Assembly (NCBI GenBank): GCA_002197995.1
Contig: NGZR01000001.1
Span: 15,023,501 to 15,087,500 of the forward strand
DNA from: Gaeumannomyces sp. JS-464
Taxonomy: Eukaryota > Ascomycota > Sordariomycetes > Magnaporthales > Magnaporthaceae
Length of the DNA stretch: 64,000 nucleotides
Direction: 5' to 3'
Numbering within the stretch: the stretch's first letter is position 1; each line of letters opens with the position of its first letter. Below are positions 55,718 through 64,000 of the stretch, piece after piece. The notes beneath the pieces were generated by a model. That model worked only from the letters and a program-made list of their open reading frames with translations, did no database searches and was not told the origin of the DNA. The position numbers and the translations under genes are program-made.

Positions 55718-57456
55718 GACATCGGATCCATGTCCAAACTTTCTGTGCTTTTTTTGTGCCAGTGTTTGGCCAGCCCTTGTAGTTCATGGCGCAACATGGG
55801 AGCAGGCTCGCGCCTTGTTTGGGTCCGTTTTTGGGCATTTATTTTCTCGTTCCAAACAGAAGCTAAACGTGCGCTCTCGACAACGACCGGGAGCGGCGCA
55901 ACGATATTCGAGCTGCGACAGGAGCGGTCTAAACGGGAAGCACGTTTTCGAATGCGACAGTCGAGGAGCCCCGACGCGTGGCCTTCAATCTCCCGCGCTA
56001 ATTGGAGGTAAAGAGAAAACAAAAGTCATGGGTCCATCGAGGCGGCATAGGTGTTCCTCCCGTTGGGAAGATGTTTTATGCGTCGGTGAATCATTTTTAC
56101 ACTTTTTTTTTTTTTTTTTTTTTTTTCTAGGCAGGATCTCCATGCGGGTATTCCAAAACTGGGCTCGAAAAGTTTTCCTTGCTGCGGCAAGACCGCGCGT
56201 TGAATTCCCGCAATCACATGCGTTCGCGGCTGCATCTGCACTTGGGATCGGACGGTCTCTATGTATATTGCTCGTTGGGGCCTGGCAATCCCTGCCATCT
56301 GAAGCTTTGGCTGCACGGCCTGGCTGCAGCGTGCTTGCTGTCTACCCCGGCTCGTGAAGTTGCCTCATCTGCATCGATCTCGAGATCTCCCATGCCTGCC
56401 TTGTCTTGTAAACACGAACCAGACAGCGGCTCGGGTCTGAGTCCTCCCCTGGACGCCTCGAAAAACACTCGAAAATAACAACCTACCCCACGTTCAGGAT
56501 GCTAGGACTACACGCCATGACGCACACCCTGCTGATTGGCCTTGCCAACACACCCACCCTTCAGCACACACAATGAAAGCCAAGCGGTGTCGCACGCCAT
56601 CTCGTATGGTCCCGAAAGCTTGCGAGGCTTGTCCCCCGGTTATCCTGCGGGAGCCCGGCGTTGCGACGGACGCTACCCACACCACCCCTGCCGAGACCAT
56701 AGCGGGCTAGATGCCTCCCCTAGGCGCTAGGTCGGAGACCTCCCAATCTCATCTCGTCGGGGCTTTTGTCCCTTTGCGACGTTGCCGTCCAGGGCCCAGG
56801 GTCGCAACAGTTATTTCAGGGCGTTGCTAGGCTCTGTTTGGCAACGAGGACGCAGTTTGCCCGGACTCGACCAGGCCGCCCGGGTCGCAGGACGGTATGA
56901 GTTATTTTCCTCTTGTGGCGTCGCCGTCACCCAGTAGAGTTCTGTCACCATCACATCACACACAGGGCCCCTGACCGGTCAGCCAGGACTCGCGGGCGCG
57001 ATGGACCAATCTAGATATCTAGCGTTATCGACTAGGGGCCAGGAGGATTCCCTGATAGATGGTGGCCCGGCTGTGCCCGGGGGTCCATCCCACGGTCGGT
57101 CGTCTGGCGCTGGCGGCGGCGGTCTAGACCTCCCCACGTGCGCGAACCGGCTTTCTGGAAAATGTTCAAAGAGGCGATGTTCCCCAGGCAGCTGAGACTT
57201 GTTGCCCGTTCGTTCTCACCGGCGTAAACCACCATGTGCTGACAATTACTCCCCCATCGCTCTACTCACCTGACGACGACGGGGAATCTGAGGTTGTCGC
57301 CTCTGGCGCTCTCCCTTGTCTTTCTCCTCAGAGTCACATTTTGCATCGCATCGTCTTAGCCTCCTCACACCCCCCAGCTAGCCCTTCCACCTCCATAAGC
57401 TGGGACGTTCTTCCTCTGCTCCCGCTTTTATCCAAGTCCATCCAAAGCGTTCCGCG
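55718..57456. other. Intergenic with T24 tract
   Basis: 1.7 kb between the aminotransferase and the potassium transporter, both on the plus strand. It holds the 3' region of the former, a T24 run at 56103-56126, and pyrimidine-rich DNA before 57457. Only chance frames seen. Confidence 0.5.
56103..56126. repeat. T24 homopolymer
   Basis: Twenty-four consecutive T, intergenic, about 390 bp after the aminotransferase stop. Confidence 0.9.
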
Positions 57457-57779
57457 ATGGCCGAGGACAACACGCAGCCGCCGGCGCTCAGCGTCAAGAT
57501 CGCCGAGGGGGCGCACCCCGCGCGGGCCGCCCAGAATGGGACCACGCCCATCACCCCGCTCACGCGCGTCGACACGGGCCACGTCGGCGGCGTGTACAAC
57601 GCCCGGACACTCGACCGGCGCCGGAGCATAAACAGCGCCTTCTCGCTTACCCGCAGGCAATCAGTCGTCTCCGTCGACGACGGGGAGGGCGGCGCTTGGC
57701 TGGGCGATGAGGTCAAGGAGAAGCAGGTGTTTCGTGGAACCACGCTACTGTGGTATGTTGTTTTGCTTTTCACATCCTG

Positions 57780-57819
<40 letters not shown>

Positions 57820-60337
57820 TCTTTTTTCCCCCCACTAACATGTCTCCTTCCAAAACGTAGGCTTGCCTATCAGTCCATTGGTGTGATCTATGGCGACATT
57901 GGAACAAGCCCGCTTTACGTCTTCTCGTCCACCTTCACGTCCGAACCGTCCCCTGCCGACGTCCTCGGGGTCCTGTCCATCATTCTCTGGTCCATCACGC
58001 TCGTCGTCACGGTCAAATATGTCCTGATTGTTCTACTGGCCGACAACGAGGGCGAGGGCGGCACCTTCAGCTGTTACTCTCTCCTCACCCGCTATGTGAG
58101 CACAAATTCTGCCCCTTAGGCTGGGAAAAAAAAAAACAAAAAAAAAAATCGAGAACAGCTCGCACTGACACTTGGCGTCTGCGTGACCGACAGGCAAACA
58201 TTACCGACCGCGACCCGCGCGAGCAAGGGCTGGTCAAGATGCAACGGCACCTGACTGGGGATCTGAAGCCGGGAACCAACACGCTGCGCACGACGCTCGA
58301 GAAGAGCAGGTTCTTCCGGGGCCTGCTCAAGGCCATCGGCGTGCTGTCAGTGAGCATGGTGATGGCGGACGGCGTGCTCACGCCGGCGCAGTCGGTGCTC
58401 GGCGCCGTCCAGGGCCTCTCGGTTGTCAAGCCCGACATCTCGCAGCCGACCATCGTGGGCTCGACGTGCGGCATCATCGTGCTCCTGTTCCTGGTCCAGC
58501 CGCTGGGCGTGACCAAGCTGGCGTCCAGCTTCGCGCCCATCGTCATCCTGTGGCTCGGCTTCAACGGCGGCTTCGGCATCTACAACCTGGTAAAGTACGA
58601 CTGGACGGTCCTCAAGGCCTTCAGCCCCTACTTCGCGTTCCGATTCTTTGTGGACCACAAGACGGAGGCGTGGAGGATGCTGGGCGGCATCCTGCTCAGC
58701 TTCACGGGCGTCGAGGCCCTCTTTGCGGACCTGGGCGCCTTCAGCCTGGGCGCGATCCGCATCAGCTGGCTCTGCTACACGTACCCGTGCCTGCTGCTCT
58801 CGTACAGCGGGCAGGCGGCCTTCATGACGCTCAATCCGTCGGCTTACTCGAACCCCTTCTTTCAACACGGTGCCGCCGGGGATGCTGTACCCGAGCCTGG
58901 TGCTGGCGTGCTGCGGCCATCGTGGCCAGCCAGGCCATCATCACGGCGACTTTCCAGCTCGTCAGCCAGCTCATGAAGCTGTCGTACTCGCCGCAGGTCA
59001 AGATCGTGCACGTCAGCCGCATCTTCCACGGCCAGGTCTACGTGCCCTTCCTCAATTGGCTGCTCATGGCGGGCGCGGTGCTGGTGACGGCCGTGTACCG
59101 CGACACGACGCGGCTCGGCAACGCCTACGGCGTGTGCGTCATGTTTGTCACCTTTTTCGACACGTGCATGGTCACGCTCGTCGCCATCATCGTCTGGCGC
59201 CTGAGCCCGTTCCTCGTCTTCCTGCCCTGGCTCTTCTTCGCCACCCTCGACGGCCTGTACCTCAGCTCGGCGCTCACAAAGGTGCCCGACGGCGCCTGGC
59301 TGACGCTGCTGGTCTCGGGCGCGCTCGCCTGCCTGTTCCTGCTCTGGAGGTTCGGCAAGGAGAACCAGTGGCGCGCCGAGGCCGAGGACCGGTTCAAGCT
59401 CGGCACGCTCGTGACCGCAGTCGGGCCCAGCACCGCCCCGGGCACCAGCGACAGCAACGAAAAGGCCGGCGGTGGCGGCGGCGGCAGCAGCAGCAGCAAC
59501 AGCCAGCACGAGGGCCAGCAGGACGTGGCCGCCATCGGCCAGGCCCTCCGGCTCACGGACAAGTGGGGCGGCGACACGCTCTCGACGCTCCGGGGCCTGG
59601 GCATCTTCTTTGACAAGTCCGGCACGACGACGCCGACCGTCTTCTCGCAGTTTGTGACAAAGTTCGTCGCCGTGCCCGAGGTCGCCGTCTTCTTCCACCT
59701 GCACTCCATCGACGCGCCGACCGTCGACGGCGCCGAGAGGTACCTGGTCCACCGGTTCCGCGAGATCCCCGGCTGCTACCGGCTGATTGTCAAGCATGGC
59801 TTCATGGACGAGGTCATCACGCCGGACCTGGCCGCGCTGGTGTACGAGCAGGTGCGCGCCTTTGTCGAGCGGGGCGCCGGGAAGCTCGCGCCGTCGCCGC
59901 CGTCGCCCACCACAGCAGCCGGGCTCTCGACCGGCGCCGACGCGGGCGGGGCCGCCCAGGACGACCCGGCCGAGACGAAAGGGGGCGCCGTCAACACGAA
60001 GACCGAGACCGCCCAAGCCGACGGCGGCGTTGTTGTTGTTGCTGCCGACGACAACAACGCGACTCTGCGGCAGAGGAGACCGGCGGCACCAGCAGCAGCG
60101 GACGTGCTGTCGGCGCGCGTCGAGGCGGAGCTGGCCAGGCTGGACGGGGCGTTTGCGTCAAAGGTCATGTACGTGGTCGGCAAGGAGCAGATGCGGGTGC
60201 GCGACGGCACGGGCTTCGGCAGGAGGGCGGTGCTCAGCACGTTCCTGTGGATCCGCGACAACACGCGCGCCAAGATTGCGAACCTGCGCCTGGCCATGGA
60301 GAGGGTTGTCGAGGTGGGCTTTGTCAAGGATATCTGA
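57457..60337 (+). CDS. HAK/KUP-family high-affinity potassium transporter
   Basis: Plasma-membrane K+ uptake system of the HAK/KUP/KT family. Exons 57457-57752, 57861-58095 and 58194-60337. The cytosolic N-tail is followed by the family signature YGDIGTSPLYVF, then ITLVVTVKYVLIVLLADNEG EGGTF, VMADGVLTPAQSVLGAVQG, FAPIVILWLGFNGGFGIYNL and GVEALFADLGAFS. About 12 membrane segments precede a long cytosolic C-domain with Gly/Ser-rich and acidic inserts. Two indels near 58860 (TTT for TT) and 58911 (a GC pair missing) break the frame. Correcting both gives SNPFFNTVPPGMLYPSL and AAIVASQAIITATF, and a total of 891 residues; the observed exon sum is one base short of a multiple of three, as expected from +1 and -2. 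Such genes are usually induced by K+ starvation. Confidence 0.93.
57780..57815. repeat. A36 homopolymer in HAK intron 1
   Basis: Thirty-six consecutive A inside the first intron of the potassium transporter, between the donor (57753) and acceptor (57860). Confidence 0.9.
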
Positions 60338-60567
60338 GCGGGCGAGGGTACATGCATGGCGTTTCGTTTTCTTTCCATGTCTTTTTTCTTCTTATTTTTC
60401 CCCCCTTTCTTTCTTCTTGCCCTGGGATTATGGGCGGTGGCATTCTCTTCAAACCGCTGGGGCGGCCTTTTCTTTCTTTTGTACGTTTTTTTTAACTTTG
60501 TATTTCAGGAGTTACATATATACACTGTTTGTTTGTTGCATCTCGTCATCAAATCAAGCGGTTGTGT

Positions 60568-62350
60568 CTACTGTCCGTAGACGGAGTACATGCGCTTCGA
60601 GATATAGTCGATGCCCTCGGCGCGCCAGAGATCCTTCTCGACGTGGGCAATTCCGGTGCCGTTGACGTCGAAGACGTAGTTCTGGGGCGTGTCGAGAGAG
60701 TAAAGGGGCCATTGGGCCGGGGTGTCTGGAAGCATCTGTCAGTCACGATCCTCTTTTGTCCCTCTTTTCCTGGTAAACATAAAGTTTCAGTCACTTACCA
60801 ATCCCGGCCTTGTTGGGGTCCATGTTGACAACAAAGCTGACCCACATGCGGCTCATCAGATCGGCGAGGCGCGGGAAGGTGGCGGGCCCGCCGGCGATGG
60901 GGTTGGGCGCGACTTTGCCGTAGCCCTGGCCCTGGACGTTGTTGAAGACAAAGACGACCTCCTGGAAGTGGCCGGCCCCGTGGTAGGCGGGCAGGCCCTG
61001 GACGCGCACGTCAAAGTTGTAGCTGTACACGGGCACCTTCTCCCTGGCCCAGGCCTGGGCGGCGATGCGGCGCGGCGCGTGCATGAAGTAGTCGCCGACG
61101 TAGGCGGCCGAGCGCTTCCACTGCGCGCCCAGCTGCGCCGCCAGCGCGCCGGTCGGGCGGCCCTCGAGCGTCGAGGGCACGCCGATCTGCGGGATGTCCG
61201 GGTACAGGGCCGCGATGGTCTTGGCCGTCGCCTCGCCCATACGCGGCGCGCTGGCGAGGACCATGGCGAGGAAGTCGGCGTCGGTGTTGATGCCGCGGCG
61301 GCCGAACGAGCCGCCCTCGTCGGCGTTGCGGCCGAGCAGGTAGGGGACCTTGACGAACTGACCTTTGGCGAGCTGCGCCGTGCCCGAATCCTGCAGCAGG
61401 TCGCCGTCGACGGCCGGGCGGAAGGGCCAGCCGGCCGTGACGGTGCTGTTGAACACGGCCGAGAGCTCGTCCGACGGCAGGGCGCGCAGGCAGGCGAGCG
61501 TGTCGGCGGAGCCGGAGCAGCCGGTCGCGGCGACGAGGGTGTCGTAGCGCGGCTGCCACGACTTGGCGGACGCGTCGCCCGGCAGGCCCGACGGCGCTCC
61601 CGACTGGCTGATGGCGGCGCGGAAGAGGCCGTCGTCGCGCCCGCCGTAGGCGATGAGGTGCGTGCCGACGCTGTTGCCGCCCGCGCTCTCGCCAAAGATT
61701 GTGACCTTGGTCTTGTCGCCGCCAAAGGCGCCAATGTTCTCCTGGATCCAGTGCAGCGCCAGCCGCTGGTCGCGCATGCCGAGGTTGGTGGCGCCCTCGG
61801 CGGCCAGCTCCTTGCTGTACAGGAAGCCCCAGCCCGACAGGCGGTAGTTGATGGTCACGGCCACGATGGGCGTGCCCATGGCGACGGACTGCTGCACGAG
61901 GAAGGTAGTGTTGTAGCGCGCGTCGCTGCCGCCGCCCATAACATAGCCGCCACCATGGATCCACACAGCAACGGGGAGGCCGGCGCCGGGGGCGACGCCT
62001 TCAGGCCGCACAACGTTGAGGGTCAGGCAGTCCTCGTTGACGTAGTTGCTGCCTGTCTGAGCCCACTGGTCGCTGCCGTATCCGATGCATTGGTAGCCAT
62101 ATTGGGTGGCGTTGCGGCTGCCCTCCCAGGTTGAGTTCAGGGGCTGCGGCTGGCGGAGACGCAGGTCGCCAACGGGGGGCTGGGCAAACGGTACACCCAA
62201 GAACATGTCCTGCTTGTACGTCGTGCTGTGCAGGCCGTAGTACGAGCCATTGGCTAGCTGGACCGTGGGCGCCGTGTCCCGGGGCACAGCGGCCGCCGAG
62301 GCGGCGGCTGCCAGGAGCAGCGAGCCGGCGGCAGCAGCCAGGCGAGGCAT
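60568..62350 (-). CDS. Secreted type-B carboxylesterase/lipase
   Basis: Extracellular alpha/beta-hydrolase that would cleave carboxylic esters. Exons 62350-60799 and 60725-60568 (73 bp intron, GTAAGT donor, CCAG acceptor) give 569 residues in frame. Signal peptide MPRLAAAAGSLLLAAAASAA, mature start near AVPRD. Family blocks: FLGVPFAQPPVGDLRLR, EDCLTLNVVRP, the oxyanion loop WIHGGGYVMGG, the nucleophile in TIFGESAGGNSVGTHL, the acid in LGRNADEGGSF and the histidine in HGAGHFQEVVFVF. Cys pairs (YQCIG/EDCLT, TGCSG/LACLR) match the usual disulfides. The complete triad suggests an active enzyme. Substrate unknown. It is convergent with the potassium transporter, about 230 bp apart. Confidence 0.95.
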
Positions 62351-63810
62351 GGTGAGTGGTGGCAGGGCGAAGAGAGAAAGGGCGAGGATCTGCTCAGTTA
62401 TCACTCTGGTGGAACCGGAGCGTCACGCATCTGGTCTGGGGAAGGAAAGGGAGATGAGGCGGGACAAGGAGGGGGCCTTTGATGGTGCTATTTATGCTGT
62501 CTCTGTCCTCTGTCCTCATGGCTCTCCGGAGCACCAGCTCCAGCCATGTCGGACACTGGGCCCGAGGACGAAGGAGCCCTTCTGGGACGGTTCATCGCGG
62601 CTCCATCAGGGCGGGCGGCCTGCTTCGATGCCATCGCCCACCCTGGCCCGCATTTTCCTGCCCCCGGAAGACGACATAGCGCTCTCCGCACGTCCAGATG
62701 CCCAGCCAGGTGACGTACAGATTTTTTTCTTTTTTCCTACATAGGTTGATCGGGGTCACTTCGGAAAAGAAATGTCCTCCGCGTTCTGTCCCCACCGCTC
62801 GGATACCCAATCGACTCCTTGCCGGGCAACTGGGCATCTACCATGCTCGATCGCCCAGACTGGGAGTGGCTGATTGCGGAGAAGATGCGGAGAACTGCCG
62901 CGCCTTTTCACCGGTCCACCAATTTCCCGGTCTTGGGCTCGGATTCAGTTACCAAGCTGAGCTTCGACTGAAGGCGCGGCGTGCAAAGTCGCGCCCTGTT
63001 GGCTGATCCAGGCTCGGTCACGTTCTTCCGCGGGGCCCTGCCTGGACCAGATGGCAGCCTCGAGATCAACCGATCACATCGTTTTTTCCCCAGGTTTACC
63101 GCATCGGTGGAATCCCTCTCGAAGGCGCCCTGCTGCAGATGGTCGACTGTGCTGCCACTCGATTTGCATCACTCCACTCTGCGTGCGGGGGAGACAGGCT
63201 CTTCGTGTGGGGAAGCCAGCAGAGAAAGGCCGGAGCAGCGCCGGCGCCGTCAACGTCGCCCAGTGGTTGCCCGAGAGGATAACTGCCGACGAACGGCGCT
63301 GGGGGGGCGACAGTGGCACTGACATGAGCGCGCACGCCACCGTTCGCAGCAGCAGCGGCGAAGAGCCAGACGCAGGCGCGGGAATAAACATCAAAAAGCC
63401 ATCTCGCCCGCGACATGACGTCGCATCGTCGGCACAAACTCGGGGCTTCGAGGCGGCCCACGCCAAGCCCCACAGCATCTCGTGCCAGCTCTGTTTTTTG
63501 TCGGGTGCGTGCGTCCTCTTCATCACAAACATCAAATCAAGGCTGCGCGCACGTGTCCAGCAGCCCACAGCCCGTTTTCAGGGGCTAGGGGCAATCCGGG
63601 ACTTTTACTCCACCGAGCCGATCGACGGCTGGAATCCTTACGATGGCGCTCAAGTCATCGGTGCATTCACTCGAAGAATAAATCGTATACGGACAATAAT
63701 TGGATATTGAACTGCTAATAAACTTGGAGCAAATGCAAGCAATGCTGGTTTGTAGCAAACTATGGAACAAAACAAATCTCAAGGTGCAGATACCCTTGAG
63801 GACGACTTAC
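62351..63810. other. Intergenic
   Basis: 1.46 kb upstream of the esterase gene and after the partial gene at the right edge. Short chance frames only; no TATA box of note. Confidence 0.5.
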
Positions 63811-64000
63811 CTACCTGCCCCAGTTCCTAAGATGAGTCTTGCACTCGTTCTGGATGGCCAACATGCCCGCGCGCAGCGTTATGCGCCCGCTGATAGTGGC
63901 GCCCACGAGCACGCCCGTCGGGTCCCGCGTGCACGCCTTCGTAGCCAGCGCGTTGTACCAGTGGTTTAGTCTGTCGAGGGTTTTCCAGGCGTTGAGCGCC
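63811..64000 (-). CDS. Partial gene at window edge, unidentified
   Basis: The minus strand from the right edge reads 62 codons to a stop at 63811-63813: ALNAWKTLDRLNHWYNALAT then KACTRDPTGVLVGATISGRI and TLRAGMLAIQNECKTHLRNW. Composition is coding-like. CAG|GTAGGTAAGT just before the stop could be a splice donor, so the stop may be intronic. The 5' part lies outside the window; family not recognised. Confidence 0.45.
   Translation of the reverse strand, partial: ALNAWKTLDRLNHWYNALATKACTRDPTGVLVGATISGRITLRAGMLAIQNECKTHLRNWGR

Noticed and set aside
58862..60016. 384-codon minus-strand frame
   Set aside because: Antisense shadow of the potassium transporter's C-terminal domain.
60722..62134. 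470-codon open frame on the plus strand
   Set aside because: It is antisense to the complete type-B esterase and exists because of GC-rich codon use.
1..64000. CRISPR arrays, rRNA, phage or operon structure
   Set aside because: No regularly spaced short repeats or rRNA motifs; genes are spliced and independently promoted, as in fungi.

Overview
The window looks like nuclear DNA of a filamentous ascomycete, most likely a Sordariomycete. Coding regions are GC-rich. Introns are short (about 50-90 bp) with GTAAGT-type donors and CTAAC-type branch sites. The gene set fits: HET, NACHT/STAND, DUF7025-type AAA, HAK potassium transporter and a type-B esterase. Genes lie on both strands with long intergenic spacers. 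Nothing bacterial, no CRISPR array and no rRNA was seen. The genus cannot be fixed from sequence alone.

Layout. 0.3-3.5 kb (-): STAND receptor with NACHT and C-terminal C2H2 zinc fingers. 4.3-8.1 kb (+): SNF2/Rad5-like ATPase. 8.2-10.0 kb (-): MFS transporter of the Dal5/anion:cation symporter type. 12.3-13.6 kb (+): family 25-like glycosyltransferase. 14.8-15.2 kb (-): small cysteine-rich secreted protein. 15.7-19.8 kb (-): large AAA ATPase. 20.4-22.6 kb (+): STAND-like protein. 22.7-24.0 kb (-): SET-domain protein with a signal peptide. 24.3-25.7 kb: dead Tc1/mariner element. 25.9-34.8 kb (-): nucleoside phosphorylase-NACHT-ankyrin receptor followed by about 5.5 kb of decayed ankyrin-like repeats. 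37.6-39.9 kb (+): HET protein. 44.8-45.3 kb (-): short coiled-coil (SCOC-like) protein. 49.3-50.9 kb: second, intact Tc1/mariner element. 52.1-53.2 kb (+): protein of unknown function. 54.3-55.7 kb (+): branched-chain aminotransferase. 57.5-60.3 kb (+): HAK/KUP potassium transporter. 60.6-62.4 kb (-): secreted carboxylesterase. The right edge holds the end of an unidentified gene (-).

How it fits together. The left 40 kb is dominated by families tied to fungal non-self recognition (three STAND-related genes, a HET gene), with transposon debris and a fast-changing repeat tail, as expected of an accessory, quickly evolving neighbourhood. The right 20 kb is more housekeeping in character (amino acid metabolism, potassium uptake, esterase).

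Caution on reading frames. At least nine otherwise well-preserved genes need one- or two-base corrections, mostly in short homopolymers, to stay open. The pattern suggests consensus errors in the assembly rather than nine independent pseudogenes, so CDS limits below mark the whole locus and the breaks are noted.
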